A stretch of 57,999 nucleotides of DNA from Paludibacter sp. (lineage in GTDB: Bacteria > Bacteroidota > Bacteroidia > Bacteroidales > Paludibacteraceae). Positions 9,443-18,824 of the stretch are shown here, in pieces. The stretch covers positions 1 through 57,999 of the forward strand of contig JAAFGX010000018.1 in the NCBI GenBank assembly GCA_010365115.1, read 5' to 3'. The first letter of the stretch is position 1, and every line of letters begins with the position of its first letter. Below the pieces are notes generated by a model that saw nothing but the letters and a program-made list of their open reading frames with translations, ran no database searches and was not told where the DNA came from. The position numbers and the translations under genes were made by a program.

Positions 9443-10237
9443 CTACATAACACTTAAATCAACACCCAATAACAACAAGACCAAAATGGCTATGCCCACC
9501 ACAATACGATAATACCCAAATGCTTTGAAACCATATTTGGTTAGAAAACCGATAAAGAACTTGATGGCAGCCATCGCTACTAAAAAAGCCACTATGTTTC
9601 CAATTAATAAAGTCATCAAATTATCCGACAACATGGTGGCCGAAGCAGGATCCATAATGAGTTTCAAAAGCTTATAACCTGATGCAGCAGCCATTGTGGG
9701 AACAGCCAGGAAAAACGAAAATTCAGCTGCATTCTTGCGCGACAGTTTCGTTGTCATTCCACCAACAATTGTAGCCATGGAACGCGAAACACCCGGAATC
9801 ATAGCAATGCATTGAAAAAAACCAATTTTCAATGAACGTTTCCAATCCATTCTTTGATCTTCATTGGGGTTATTAAACCACTTATCTACAAATAACATGA
9901 AAACACCACCCAGCACCAACATAATGGCAACAACCAACACACTTTCGAGCAGGTTATCGATAAAATCGCTTGCTAAAAAGCCAATAACGGCTGCCGGCAA
10001 AAATGCAATTAATAATTTCCAATAAAAATCCCAGGTTTGAAAAAACCGTTTCCAGTAAAGCACTACAACGGAAAGAATAGCTCCAAATTGAATATTAACC
10101 GTAAATGCTTTGACAAATTCAGTGCTTTCTATTGCTAATAATTTTTGAGCAATAATCATGTGTCCCGTTGAAGAAACAGGCAAGAATTCAGTTATTCCCT
10201 CTACAATAGCAATAATAATAGTATGCAAAATACTCAT
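9443..10237 (-). CDS. uppP: Undecaprenyl-diphosphate phosphatase (UppP/BacA)
   Basis: Inner-membrane enzyme that dephosphorylates undecaprenyl diphosphate so the lipid carrier can be reused for peptidoglycan and other surface polymers. The 264 residues hold both catalytic signatures: [14 protein letters not shown] (13-26) and PGVSRSMAT (148-156). About eight hydrophobic segments are visible. The start lies 2 bp after the stop of the DUF3098 gene, so the two are tightly coupled. Confidence 0.97.
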   Translation of the reverse strand: MSILHTIIIAIVEGITEFLPVSSTGHMIIAQKLLAIESTEFVKAFTVNIQFGAILSVVVLYWKRFFQTWDFYWKLLIAFLPAAVIGFLASDFIDNLLESVLVVAIMLVLGGVFMLFVDKWFNNPNEDQRMDWKRSLKIGFFQCIAMIPGVSRSMATIVGGMTTKLSRKNAAEFSFFLAVPTMAAASGYKLLKLIMDPASATMLSDNLMTLLIGNIVAFLVAMAAIKFFIGFLTKYGFKAFGYYRIVVGIAILVLLLLGVDLSVM

Positions 10238-10239
10238 AC

Positions 10240-10467
10240 CTATTTTGCTTTTGGTTTATAAAGAATAGCAAAAATAATGAACAAGAAACCAAAAAACGAG
10301 GTCATAGGACCAACAGTAATTCTACGGGTACTGAAAATATCCGGATTGAAATCGGTATGAGTGGTTGAACCTGACATAAGAATAAAACCCAATACGATAA
10401 TGATAAAACCTACTGCGATCAATATCAAATTGATTTTTCCAAGGGTAAAACGTTTATTTTCTTCCAT
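10240..10467 (-). CDS. DUF3098 small membrane protein
   Basis: A 75-residue protein with two hydrophobic helices ([20 protein letters not shown] and [13 protein letters not shown]) and a short loop with [15 protein letters not shown], the DUF3098 signature. Function is unknown; the family always lies between ftsX and uppP in Bacteroidota, which hints at cell-envelope growth. I start it at the ATG at 10467 (MEENKRF). A longer in-frame reading begins at 10566, but that extension runs through the tandem repeat and is unlike the family. Confidence 0.85.
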   Translation of the reverse strand: MEENKRFTLGKINLILIAVGFIIIVLGFILMSGSTTHTDFNPDIFSTRRITVGPMTSFFGFLFIIFAILYKPKAK

Positions 10468-10553
10468 TTTTTTAATTATGTGTTTATGTTTTAATGTTTC
10501 TTTAGATATATCGTGAGTGGTATTGCAATAATTAAATTGCTTACTATCAAAAA

Positions 10554-10680
10554 TTCTTACTACCAACTTCTTACTACCAACTTCTTACTTCTTACTACTT
10601 ACTTCTTACTACTTACTACTTACTACCAACTTCTTACTACTTACTTCTTACTACTTACTTCTTACTACCAACTTCCGACT
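10554..10680. repeat. Short tandem repeat, TTACTACTTACTTC type
   Basis: About 125 bp built from imperfect repeats of ACTTCTTACTACTT and ACCAACTTCTTACT. It fills the gap between the ftsX stop and the DUF3098 start within what should be one operon. There are no ORFs and no stable hairpin. Similar short-unit arrays appear at 15505, 29521 and 33934. Confidence 0.8.
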
Positions 10681-11560
10681 ATATAAAGTACATATCATTC
10701 GAACTCATTTTCAAGAACCTTCCGACTGCAAAATACGAAGAAATAGCTGTGAGAATGACTCCTAGCAATACAACTATTAATCCAACAAAAAAAGCTGTCA
10801 TGGGTTGAATCATCATTCCTTGCAATCCAAATTCTGTCTGAATATAATACACCATTCCAACAAGAAACAGAATTGAAATAATTGCTGCCAATAAACCATT
10901 CAGCATACTCCGTCCAATGTACGGCCGGCGGATAAACCAACGGGTTGCTCCCACGAGTTTCATTGTATTTATCAAAAAGCGATTTGAATAAACGGTTAAT
11001 CGTATGGTGTTATTGATAAGTGCCACCGAAATAAACAACAACACAACTGCCAAACCTAATAAAATCATACTTATCTTTCTGATATTTTCATTTACCAGAG
11101 TCACCATGTCTTTTTGATACGATACCCGATTGATATGTTCAAACTTTTTTAGTTTTGATTCTATCATCATTACACTGTCAGTGTTGGCATATTCTGCATT
11201 TAATTTCACTTCTAGCGAAGCCATAAGTGGATTATAACCCAGGAATTTCTGTGGATCTTCACCCAAGCTGGCAATGTGATCTTCAAGTGCTTCTTCTTTC
11301 GATACAAAATCAACCGATTTTGCAAAAGGGGAAGCCAACAAGTATTTTTCTATCCTTTTGGCCGATTGAGTTCCTGCCTGATCGTCGAGAATAATAGATA
11401 AATTGATGTTTTCTTTCACATACCGACTCATGTCACTTGCTACAAAAAGCAATAAACTCACCATACCTACCAAAAACAAAACCAACGACATGCTGAACGT
11501 TGATGTAAAATGGATATTGGCGAAAGGGTGTTTACTCATCTTCGTTTTTTCTTTTCTCAT
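10679..11560 (-). CDS. ftsX: Cell division protein FtsX
   Basis: ABC-transporter-like permease that, with the ATPase FtsE, passes a signal from the divisome to periplasmic peptidoglycan hydrolases. The 293 residues show the family plan: one transmembrane helix near the N-terminus (about 24-46), a periplasmic domain (SIILDDQAG, LLASPFAKSVDFVSKEEAL), and three closing helices including the conserved NTMKLVGATRWFIRRPYIGRS. ftsE is not in the window. The annotated ATG gives MRKEKTKMSKHP; the second Met (MSKHPF) is an equally good start. Its stop abuts a tandem repeat. Confidence 0.95.
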   Translation of the reverse strand: MRKEKTKMSKHPFANIHFTSTFSMSLVLFLVGMVSLLLFVASDMSRYVKENINLSIILDDQAGTQSAKRIEKYLLASPFAKSVDFVSKEEALEDHIASLGEDPQKFLGYNPLMASLEVKLNAEYANTDSVMMIESKLKKFEHINRVSYQKDMVTLVNENIRKISMILLGLAVVLLFISVALINNTIRLTVYSNRFLINTMKLVGATRWFIRRPYIGRSMLNGLLAAIISILFLVGMVYYIQTEFGLQGMMIQPMTAFFVGLIVVLLGVILTAISSYFAVGRFLKMSSNDMYFI

Positions 11561-11576
11561 ACTGCATATTTTTAAT

Positions 11577-14066
11577 TTATACTTTTACTGTTGTTTTGTT
11601 TTTTTTCCATTGAAAAAATCCAACCACTATTAAACTCAATATAAGCAATATGGAAGAAATAAGAGCAATGGTATTTCCCAAACTGTACAATGTTGGTTCA
11701 AAACGAAATTCTATTTCATACGTTCCGGCTTTAAGTGGCATGGCTCGTAATAAGTAATCAGCACGTACATAAGGCACTTTTTGACCTTTAATATAAGCAT
11801 TCCAGCCTTTATCGTAATATATTTCTGAAAATACAGCTACCTGATCAACTTTGGAATTAAAGTTATAAATCAAGTGGTTAGGAGCATATTTAGCCAAAAC
11901 AATACTTGCCGTACTATCCACAGAAAGTTGTGTAGGTAGAATTGCCACAAATGATTTATCAATTACAAGTTCCTTTTTAGTATTGATTTCGCCCACCAAT
12001 CGCATTTCTTCATCAGCATCGGCTGCCACACGGATATTTTGAATAAACCAGGCATTTCCATTGGCATAAGGATTCATCAGAGGAGCAGCATCTTTATTAT
12101 ATATCAGATACTTCATGTTCAACATATTCAATACACCTAATGAATCTAAAGTAGGTGCTATTTGATCGAAAGTAGTTGCTCGTCCAAATCCAGCAAACAG
12201 TTGACCTATTTCTCCGGTTATTTGCATGTTAATCAGTTCCTGATAACGACGCATTTTGGCAGCATGATAACCACCAATATTTTTATGAAAATAAGAAGGT
12301 TTTGCATCCTGAAATATATCAGAAGTTGCATCCAACACACGGTATTGCGATTTATCCTCCAGAATCATTTTATCAGCAGCACTAGGCTGAATAAGATTTT
12401 CGAATTTGCGTTTGCGCTGGAAATTATCATTGTTCAAATAACGTTTTGCAACAGGAACCAAATCGGACAGAATAAGTACAGCAAAAAGCACATATGCTAC
12501 ATTTATCTTTAATAGATTTTTGGCATACAACCAAATTAATCCCGCAGCCATAATAACAAACATCAGCGATCTAAATGCATCTGCACGCAACATAGCTGCA
12601 CGGTCAAGCGGCAGGGTTTCGTTCAGAAAAGCATAATCACCTTTAAATTGCGCAGCATCGTTGGGTGAAATAAAATTACCAGACAAAGAAGGAATAAGAG
12701 CAAATAATAAGGACAAACCTCCAACAATTGCCGCACTAATTAGTGTTGGACGAATCAGTTTTTGTTTATCGATTTTGGGATTGAAAACTTCTTTCAATGC
12801 CAGAATTGCCAACAAAGTAATTCCAAAACCTGTAGCCACTAATGTCATGGAAACGGTTCGAAATTTATTATAAAGTGGTACATAATCTATAAAAATGTCG
12901 GTAAGCCACATAAAATTCCTTCCCCACGAAAGCATCAATGTCAACGCAATCATTGGCAGTAACCACCATTTTGTACGTCTGTCTACCAAGAATAATCCTA
13001 ATACAAACAAGAAACAAATGATAGCTCCAATATATACTGGTCCGGAAGTACCAGGTTGTGTTCCCCAATAAAGTGGTAAAGGCATATCATTCAGCATCTT
13101 CTTTACATTGGGAACTCCCAATGATTGAAGTTTTTTTCCAGTTTCACTAGTTTCATCTAATTTTCCGCCACTTGCACCACCTTTAAAATCGGGTATCAAT
13201 AATGTCATGGTTTCATCCACACCATAACTCCATTGAGTAATATAGTCCTTATTCAAGCCATGCTGAGAGTTTTGAGCATCAGTAGTCAGCCCATTCGATT
13301 CACCGCGCATGGTATATTTTCCATACTCATAGGTTGTGAGCAACGAGGTGGCATTCATCCCAATGGCAATTATGGCTCCCGCAATCAACAATCCAGTAGT
13401 TTTTAGAAAAGCTGTAATTTCCTTATTTTTGACACTGTAAATTAATTCTACTACAGCAAAAATAAGCAATATAATTAATGTATAATACAGTATCTGAACA
13501 TGATTTGCTCGAATGGCCAGGCTAAGAAAAAAAGCAGTGAGCAAGCTTCCTATCAATCTCTTGCCTCGAAACGATAGAATAACACTTCCTATTAACGGAG
13601 CCATATAAGCAATTGTTATTGCTTTAGAATTATGACCGGCAGCAATGATAATGAAATTATATGATGCAAACGAAAAAGCAATAGCACCAACTATAGCCAG
13701 CCATGGATTAACCCGAAAAGCAAGCAATAAAATATAAAAACCAATTAAATAGAGAATTAAATTAAAAACTGTATTTGGGAATACTGCCAACACCTGTTCC
13801 ACATATTTTATAACATTGTAAGGTTGCTTTGTTGAAATCTGATAAGTAGGCATACCCCCAAACATGGAATTTGTCCACAATGCAACATCGTCATGTGTGG
13901 CATTGTAGTCAACGGTCTCTTTTGCCATGCACATCCAACTTTCGGTGTCGTGACCAAGCAGTTGTTTTCCTTCCAAAACAGGAGTGAAATACATGAAAGC
14001 AATAACGATAAAAAGAAGAACAGCAGCAATGTGCGGTGCAAATTTTGTGAAGATTGTTTTATTCAT
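11577..14066 (-). CDS. YfhO-family multi-pass membrane protein (putative glycosyltransferase)
   Basis: An 829-residue integral membrane protein. It has an N-terminal hydrophobic region of about ten to twelve segments, a large extracytoplasmic domain (about 540-790) with AEIYYDKGWNAYIKGQKVPYVRADYLLRAMPLKAGTYEI-type sequence typical of YfhO, and a final transmembrane helix with a basic tail. YfhO proteins resemble GT-C lipid-linked glycosyltransferases and decorate envelope polymers in Gram-positives; in Bacteroidota the substrate is unknown. It precedes ftsX by 17 bp. A -7-like box lies about 50 bp upstream. Confidence 0.85.
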   Translation of the reverse strand: MNKTIFTKFAPHIAAVLLFIVIAFMYFTPVLEGKQLLGHDTESWMCMAKETVDYNATHDDVALWTNSMFGGMPTYQISTKQPYNVIKYVEQVLAVFPNTVFNLILYLIGFYILLLAFRVNPWLAIVGAIAFSFASYNFIIIAAGHNSKAITIAYMAPLIGSVILSFRGKRLIGSLLTAFFLSLAIRANHVQILYYTLIILLIFAVVELIYSVKNKEITAFLKTTGLLIAGAIIAIGMNATSLLTTYEYGKYTMRGESNGLTTDAQNSQHGLNKDYITQWSYGVDETMTLLIPDFKGGASGGKLDETSETGKKLQSLGVPNVKKMLNDMPLPLYWGTQPGTSGPVYIGAIICFLFVLGLFLVDRRTKWWLLPMIALTLMLSWGRNFMWLTDIFIDYVPLYNKFRTVSMTLVATGFGITLLAILALKEVFNPKIDKQKLIRPTLISAAIVGGLSLLFALIPSLSGNFISPNDAAQFKGDYAFLNETLPLDRAAMLRADAFRSLMFVIMAAGLIWLYAKNLLKINVAYVLFAVLILSDLVPVAKRYLNNDNFQRKRKFENLIQPSAADKMILEDKSQYRVLDATSDIFQDAKPSYFHKNIGGYHAAKMRRYQELINMQITGEIGQLFAGFGRATTFDQIAPTLDSLGVLNMLNMKYLIYNKDAAPLMNPYANGNAWFIQNIRVAADADEEMRLVGEINTKKELVIDKSFVAILPTQLSVDSTASIVLAKYAPNHLIYNFNSKVDQVAVFSEIYYDKGWNAYIKGQKVPYVRADYLLRAMPLKAGTYEIEFRFEPTLYSLGNTIALISSILLILSLIVVGFFQWKKNKTTVKV

Positions 14067-14113
14067 AACAACACTTAAAATTAACAGTAGAGCATATTTG
14101 GGGAAAAGTCGTA

Positions 14114-14121
14114 CAAAAGTA
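14114..14121 (-). promoter_or_regulatory. Putative -7 box of the YfhO gene (TACTTTTG)
   Basis: Read on the minus strand the sequence is TACTTTTG, a perfect match to TAnnTTTG, 48 bp upstream of the YfhO start. It lies in the divergent gap with sufS. Confidence 0.5.
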
Positions 14122-14239
14122 CATCATTTATTCACAATTGCTATCTGAAAAGCGGTTAAAATTTATTGAATTAAAGAAAATCGATTCATTCTCGATGAAG
14201 TTGATGGTAGGCAGGAGTAGAAAATTTATAAAAAAACTG

Positions 14240-14247
14240 TACTTTTG
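14240..14247 (+). promoter_or_regulatory. Putative -7 box of sufS (TACTTTTG)
   Basis: TACTTTTG lies 20 bp ahead of the sufS ATG and matches the Bacteroidota -7 consensus, giving a very short leader. The divergent yfhO-like gene has its own copy in the same gap. Confidence 0.5.
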
Positions 14248-14266
14248 CAGAACAATATGACATCAA

Positions 14267-15505
14267 ATGAGTTTCAATGACATGAACAAAGAACAATTAC
14301 ATCAAATAAGGGCTGATTTTCCAATTCTTACAGAAAAAATATACAATAAAGATCTTATATATTTTGATAATGGTGCCACTTCTCAGAAACCACGCTGTGT
14401 AGTCGAAAAAATAGAACAGGGTTACTATCGTTACAATGCAAACATTCACAGAGGCGTGCATTATCTGAGTCAGAAAGCCACAGAAGAACATGAAGCAGCA
14501 CGAACCACTGTTGCTGAATTTCTTCATGCCGGAAAACGGGAAGAAATTATTTTTACCCGCGGTACTACCGAAGCCATCAATTTAGTGGCATTTTCATTTG
14601 GAGAAGCATTTTGTAAAGCAGGTGACGAAATTGTAATTTCAGTATTGGAACATCATTCCAATATTGTTCCGTGGCAAATGCTTTGCGAGCGAAAAGACTT
14701 GAAATTGCAGGTCATTCCTATGAATGAAAATGGCGAGCTTGATCTTGAAGTGTACAAATCGTTGCTGAATGATCGCACCCGGATAGTTTCGGTTGCTCAT
14801 CTTTCAAACGTGTTAGGAACTGTGAATCCGGTGAAGGAAATGATTCGACTGGCACATGAAAAAGATATTCCGGTTTTGATAGATGGTGCACAAGCCGTTC
14901 CACATATTCCGGTTGATGTTGAAGATTTGGATGTTGATTTTTATGTTTTTTCGGCTCATAAAATATACGGTCCTACAGGCATTGGTGTACTTTACGGAAA
15001 AGATATATGGTTAAACAAAATGCCTCCTTATCAGGGTGGCGGTGAAATGATTCAAACCGTTACTTTCGAAAAAACAACTTATAATGTACTACCCTTCAAA
15101 TTCGAGGCCGGTACTCCCGATTATATTGGTTCCACAGGTTTAGCCGAAGCATTGCGTTATGTTCAAAATATCGGACTGGAAAACATTGCTGCTCATGAAC
15201 ATGAATTGCTGAGCTATGGAACTGAACGTTTGTTGGAAATTGAGGGAATGCGCATAATTGGCACGGCCAATGAAAAAAGCTCTGTAATTTCCTTTTTGGT
15301 AGGGAAAATTCATCCTTACGATATAGGCATGTTGCTAGATAAACTGGGCATAGCAGTTCGTACCGGACATCATTGCGCACAACCATTAATGGACTCGTTG
15401 AAAATTCCAGGAACTGTTCGTGCTTCGTTTGCATTTTACAACACAAAAGAAGAAATAGATCTTTTTGTGACCGCTCTCAAACGAGTGGTGGCAATGTTAT
15501 CATAA
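14267..15505 (+). CDS. sufS: Cysteine desulfurase SufS
   Basis: PLP enzyme that removes sulfur from cysteine and passes it on as persulfide for Fe-S cluster assembly. The 412 residues show the group II signature: Lys232 (SAHKIYGPTGIG) binds PLP, and Cys370 (RTGHHCAQP) is the active-site cysteine in the SufS-type RxGHHCA motif. The partner sufE follows 188 bp downstream on the same strand, parted by an AAGTTTATAA tandem repeat. The sufBCD scaffold genes are not in the window, so the SUF system is split. A second in-frame ATG at 14282 is possible. Confidence 0.97.
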   Translation: MSFNDMNKEQLHQIRADFPILTEKIYNKDLIYFDNGATSQKPRCVVEKIEQGYYRYNANIHRGVHYLSQKATEEHEAARTTVAEFLHAGKREEIIFTRGTTEAINLVAFSFGEAFCKAGDEIVISVLEHHSNIVPWQMLCERKDLKLQVIPMNENGELDLEVYKSLLNDRTRIVSVAHLSNVLGTVNPVKEMIRLAHEKDIPVLIDGAQAVPHIPVDVEDLDVDFYVFSAHKIYGPTGIGVLYGKDIWLNKMPPYQGGGEMIQTVTFEKTTYNVLPFKFEAGTPDYIGSTGLAEALRYVQNIGLENIAAHEHELLSYGTERLLEIEGMRIIGTANEKSSVISFLVGKIHPYDIGMLLDKLGIAVRTGHHCAQPLMDSLKIPGTVRASFAFYNTKEEIDLFVTALKRVVAMLS

Positions 15506-15562
15506 GAGTTTATAAAGTTTATAAGAGTTTATAAAGTTTATAAAGTTTGTAAAGTTGAAAGT
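15505..15562. repeat. AAGTTTATAA-type tandem repeat
   Basis: Five to six copies of a 9-10 bp unit (AGTTTATAA/AAGTTTATAA) directly follow the sufS stop. The same motif in reverse complement fills 33934-34003 just before ispG. Confidence 0.75.
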
Positions 15563-15693
15563 TAACTGAATACTCGTTTTCTGGAGGTTTAAGGATTCGA
15601 TTTTATATACTCATCACTTTACAATTTTTTAAATTATTAAATATCAACAATATCAATATAATAACATTTAACATTTTACAAATCAATTACTCA

Positions 15694-16116
15694 ATGACTA
15701 TCAACGAATTACAAGATAATATTATTAATGAATTCAGCATGTTCGATGACTGGATGGATAAATACTCACTGCTTATTGATTTGGGAAATTCCCTTGAACC
15801 ATTGGCTGAAAAACACAAGGTTCCTCAAAATATAATTGAAGGTTGCCAAAGTCGTGTCTGGCTGAATGCGGAAATGAATAATGGAATTATAACTTATCAG
15901 GGTGAAAGTGATGCAGTACTTGTAAAAGGAATAGTTTCGTTGTTAATTCAAGTTTTATCAGGTCATACACCCGACGAAATTCTAAATACTGAACTATATT
16001 TTATTGATGCAATAGGATTGAAAGAACACCTTTCTCCTACCCGTTCGAATGGTTTATTAGCAATGATAAAACAAATGAAAATGTTTGCACTGGCTTTTAA
16101 ATCGATAAATAAATAA
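15694..16116 (+). CDS. sufE: Sulfur acceptor protein SufE
   Basis: Accepts persulfide from SufS and raises its activity. The 140 residues match SufE length. The acceptor Cys51 is in IIEGCQSRVWL, and the domain ends with the usual GLKEHLSPTRSNGLLAMIKQM helix. It lies downstream of sufS on the same strand, so the two very likely form one transcription unit despite the repeat-filled gap. Confidence 0.96.
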   Translation: MTINELQDNIINEFSMFDDWMDKYSLLIDLGNSLEPLAEKHKVPQNIIEGCQSRVWLNAEMNNGIITYQGESDAVLVKGIVSLLIQVLSGHTPDEILNTELYFIDAIGLKEHLSPTRSNGLLAMIKQMKMFALAFKSINK

Positions 16117-16170
16117 AAACAGTAGATTAAGCCGGAGAAAGAATACAAATACAAATTTGTTTACATGAAT

Positions 16171-16199
16171 AATACATCCAAATTGTAGGATGCAGTATT
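16171..16199. terminator. Hairpin between convergent sufE and lpxH
   Basis: An interrupted stem (AATAC..CATCC with GGATG..GTATT) lies between two converging genes, with T-rich sequence on the plus-strand side (16197-16215). It probably serves as a shared terminator. Confidence 0.5.
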
Positions 16200-16215
16200 T
16201 TTCGTGTTTTTCAGT

Positions 16216-16995
16216 TTAAAATCCTATTATATTTTCATTCCTTACCTGAGTTGTATTTCGGTTGTCTGCATATTCTAATCGAAATTCTTCTCCATCAAAT
16301 ACTCCGTATGAAAATATATGTGCAAAATCACCAAGAATTATTACTCTTTCGCGGTTTTTCAATTGCAAATCGAGCAATATATGACGATGACCGAAAATCA
16401 AGAAATCTACATCGTGTGTTTTTGTATAATCCTTTGAAAAAATTACCAAATCTTCTCTTTCTTCTCCAAGATAGTTGTTCTCAAGATGCATAATTCTTTC
16501 ACGGTTGCGTTTGGCCCAATTGTAGCCAAATTCCTGACCCAACTGTGGAGGTATCAGTCGAAACATTTTTTGTGCAATCCTACTATGAAAAATTCTTCTG
16601 ATAATCTGAAGTCCCTTGTCATGCCTGCACAAACCATCACCATGTGCTAGAAAAAAGCTTTTATTTCCATGATGCACTGTTATTGGTACACGATGTACAA
16701 TCAATCCTATTTCTTCCTCCAGATAACCAAAAGTCCAAATATCGTGATTCCCAGTGAAGAAATGAATCTCAATACCGTCATCTATCATTTCGGCAAGTTT
16801 TCCAAGAAATCGCACAAAGCCTTTGGGGACAACTGTACGATATTCGAACCAAAAGTCGAACATATCACCTAACAAATATATTGTCGTCGCATCGGTTCTA
16901 ACGCTTTCGAGCCAATCGACCAGTTTTTTCTCATGTGCCCGTGGATTTTTAATCACACGAGAACCTAAATGAGCATCTGAAATAAAGTATATCAT
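16216..16995 (-). CDS. lpxH: UDP-2,3-diacylglucosamine pyrophosphatase LpxH
   Basis: Cytoplasmic-face metallophosphoesterase that cuts UDP-2,3-diacylglucosamine to lipid X and UMP in lipid A synthesis. Calcineurin-fold metal ligands are all in place over 259 residues: Asp7 and His9 (SDAHLGS), Asp44 (LLGDMFDFW), Asn83-His84 (GNHDIW), His118 (AHGDGL), and His202/His204 (FGHRH). A basic helix-rich insert (about 125-175) is typical of LpxH. The DUF59 gene lies 16 bp upstream, so they may be co-transcribed. Confidence 0.93.
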   Translation of the reverse strand: MIYFISDAHLGSRVIKNPRAHEKKLVDWLESVRTDATTIYLLGDMFDFWFEYRTVVPKGFVRFLGKLAEMIDDGIEIHFFTGNHDIWTFGYLEEEIGLIVHRVPITVHHGNKSFFLAHGDGLCRHDKGLQIIRRIFHSRIAQKMFRLIPPQLGQEFGYNWAKRNRERIMHLENNYLGEEREDLVIFSKDYTKTHDVDFLIFGHRHILLDLQLKNRERVIILGDFAHIFSYGVFDGEEFRLEYADNRNTTQVRNENIIGF

Positions 16996-17011
16996 TATTA
17001 GTCGGTAAAAT

Positions 17012-17326
17012 TTACAAGAATCCTAATTCCAACTGCGCTTCTTCACTCATCATGCTTTTATCCCAAGGCGGATCGAATACAATATTCACATCCACACTTG
17101 TAACTCCCAATAAACCTTCGGTTTTCATGCGCACATCTTCCACAATAAAATCGACTGCAGGACAATTGGGTGCAGTCAATGTCATATCAATTGTCAAATG
17201 ACCATCATCTTCAATATCAATTCGATAAATCAAACCTAAATCGTAAATATTTACTGGAATTTCCGGATCGTAAACTGTTTTCAGCATTCGAACGATATTC
17301 TCTTCTTTTTCTAAAAATTCATTCAT
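17012..17326 (-). CDS. DUF59/MIP18-family Fe-S assembly protein (SufT-like)
   Basis: A 104-residue protein with the MIP18/PaaD signature: DPEIPVNIYDLGLIY (about 20-34), then LTAPNCPAVDFIVEDVR with the conserved reactive cysteine (Cys56). Family members help mature Fe-S proteins alongside SUF. It lies 16 bp upstream of lpxH and about 1 kb from sufSE, so a role in Fe-S carriage is the best inference. A separate N-terminal SufT domain is absent. Confidence 0.88.
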   Translation of the reverse strand: MNEFLEKEENIVRMLKTVYDPEIPVNIYDLGLIYRIDIEDDGHLTIDMTLTAPNCPAVDFIVEDVRMKTEGLLGVTSVDVNIVFDPPWDKSMMSEEAQLELGFL

Positions 17327-17504
17327 ATTAAATAAATATACATCCCAATTGCCATGCGGAATTAGGATTGATTACTAACTTCCCGATATTAAATCATTTG
17401 AATTTTAATCCAATTTAAAAACATTTCACCTGTTTCCAACGATATCACGAAAGATAATGGGCTTTGGGTTTTGATTCCATAAACAAGTGAAATAGTGAAA
17501 TAGT

Positions 17505-17915
17505 TTAAGTCGTTTTCGCTTCGCTTTGCAACACAAGTGCATCAAATTCAGGTAATGCAGTTGCCAACTTGCCATTAATTACAACTACGGCGTGTACTTT
17601 AGCTTTAATAGCCAGCTTATTATCCGACTTGCGATAAATTACCTGATGAAATATATAACGAACACCTTCTTTGGTTACATAAAGTTTTGAAATAAAATTA
17701 TCGCCAGGTTTTAAGGGTGTTTTATACGCAATTTCAATACTGGAAACCATTGCATCAATACCTCTGTCATGCAACTCTGCAAAACTGATATTATTATCTT
17801 CTAAAAACTCATGACGGGTATGTTCCAGGTAATTTTGATATACCGAGTTATTTACAACTCCCTGTATGTCACATTCGTAATCTCTTACTTTTAATTCCAA
17901 TTGGTATATGTACAT
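17505..17915 (-). CDS. Acyl-CoA thioesterase, 4-hydroxybenzoyl-CoA thioesterase/YbgC type
   Basis: A 136-residue hotdog-fold protein. The N-terminal motif VRDYECDIQGVVNNSVYQNYLEHTR corresponds to the catalytic Dx(8)NxxY motif of the 4HBT family (Asp17 at CDIQGVVNN). It hydrolyses an acyl-CoA of unknown chain. It is separated from the DUF59 gene by about 180 bp with no clear terminator, so linkage is uncertain. The start at 17913-17915 is supported by the family N-terminus (MYIYQLELKVRDYE). Confidence 0.88.
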   Translation of the reverse strand: MYIYQLELKVRDYECDIQGVVNNSVYQNYLEHTRHEFLEDNNISFAELHDRGIDAMVSSIEIAYKTPLKPGDNFISKLYVTKEGVRYIFHQVIYRKSDNKLAIKAKVHAVVVINGKLATALPEFDALVLQSEAKTT

Positions 17916-18220
17916 ATTTCATTGAATATTTAACACTATAAAGAAAAGGTTGAAGACTAATCCTATTGAAACTCGTTTATTAACTCTCAAGAAACAAACT
18001 ACGACCTCTAAACGTTAACGGGAGATTAGTTTTATTTTTGAATTTATTTGTATTAAAACCTTTGAATCGAAGGCTTATGCGATTTGTTTAAGCCTTTTTT
18101 ATTTGCTAACATTACACAAACGATACACAAAATAATATATCTACTTACAAAGGAATACAAAGATATATCATTGGAATTGAATTTAAGGACATAATCCCAC
18201 TAAAAAACAGGGCTGACGCA
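17916..18220. other. Intergenic region before the mobile-element remnants
   Basis: No gene. It holds a CCTCTAAACGTTAACGGGAG-type palindromic motif (18003-18022), one of four similar blocks in the window. A hairpin AGGCTTA/TAAGCCT (18071-18095) follows, with a T-run that looks like a plus-strand terminator lacking an upstream gene. Confidence 0.45.
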
Positions 18221-18452
18221 TTAAAATTTTATAAGTTTTAACAAATAGCTATTTTCCCACCCAGCTGCTTTTCTTTTTCCTTTAATGCTTGCCTTAAATG
18301 AGTCATTTTTCAAAAGATTAAGAGCAGATTTTATTTAGCATGGATAAATTTTGTGCTGAGTTTTTTGTCCTAGTTTTTTGATAATCTTCATTAAAGGACA
18401 TGTCAAGTGTCCAATGCAGTTTATTTTCCACACCCCAATGTTTTCTGACCGC
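18221..18452 (-). pseudogene. C-terminal remnant of an ISAs1-family transposase, frameshifted
   Basis: Read on the minus strand, the frame gives RKHWGVENKLHWTLDMSF then NEDYQKTRTKNSAQNLSML. This is the ISAs1/H-repeat transposase C-terminus, holding the final catalytic Glu in the HW..EN.LHW motif. After LNKICS a stop appears; the +1 frame resumes SALNLLKNDSFKASIKGKRK and ends at 18221. There is thus one frameshift, and all of the protein upstream of this point is missing. The element is dead. Confidence 0.85.
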
Positions 18453-18824
18453 ATTAAAAACAGAGAGGAAAGTAAACAAGAAATCAATAATCATTTGAAT
18501 ACATTAAAACAGCAGATTGAAAAGCCTATACCCGGGATTCTAGTCGTTCCAAAACCTGCTGTTTTGAAATTGCAGTGTAAATATGGTGGAGCAACCGTAA
18601 AAATAGAAGTTAATGCTATCAAGCGGGGCATCATTGGTGAAGTCGAAGAAAAGGAACTTTGTAAGAAAGTTCAAAAGGAATTTAAAATGAGTTATGTAGC
18701 AAGAGTAGTTCCTTTTTCATTATTGTATGGTGGCAAAATCGCAGCGGCATTAGGTCGTCAGCATCCTCGCGATCTTTTAGACTATAATATAAATGCATAT
18801 ACATGGCACTTCCTAAACAGATAG
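18453..18824 (+). pseudogene. C-terminal fragment of an AbiEii-type nucleotidyltransferase toxin
   Basis: The fragment runs from about KNREESKQEINNH to WHFLNR. It holds PVPFSLLYGGKIAAALGRQHPRDLLDY-like sequence (around 18708-18785), close to the YAGKI.AALDRQHPRDLFD motif of AbiEii/AbiGii type IV toxins. The N-terminal nucleotidyltransferase core (GGS and DxD region) is absent, because the ISAs1 remnant abuts it. The AbiEi antitoxin is not present. The reading begins inside the IS remnant, so it has no start of its own. A former abortive-infection locus is the likely source. Confidence 0.75.

Noticed and set aside
10240..10566. Longer version of the DUF3098 protein starting at 10566
   Set aside because: The additional 33 residues derive from the flank and repeat, and do not match the family start.
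10554..10680. CRISPR array
   Set aside because: The units are short, variable and lack spacers; no cas gene is nearby.
18071..18100. Terminator of a hidden plus-strand gene
   Set aside because: No ORF or RNA with support lies upstream; the hairpin may belong to a dispersed repeat.
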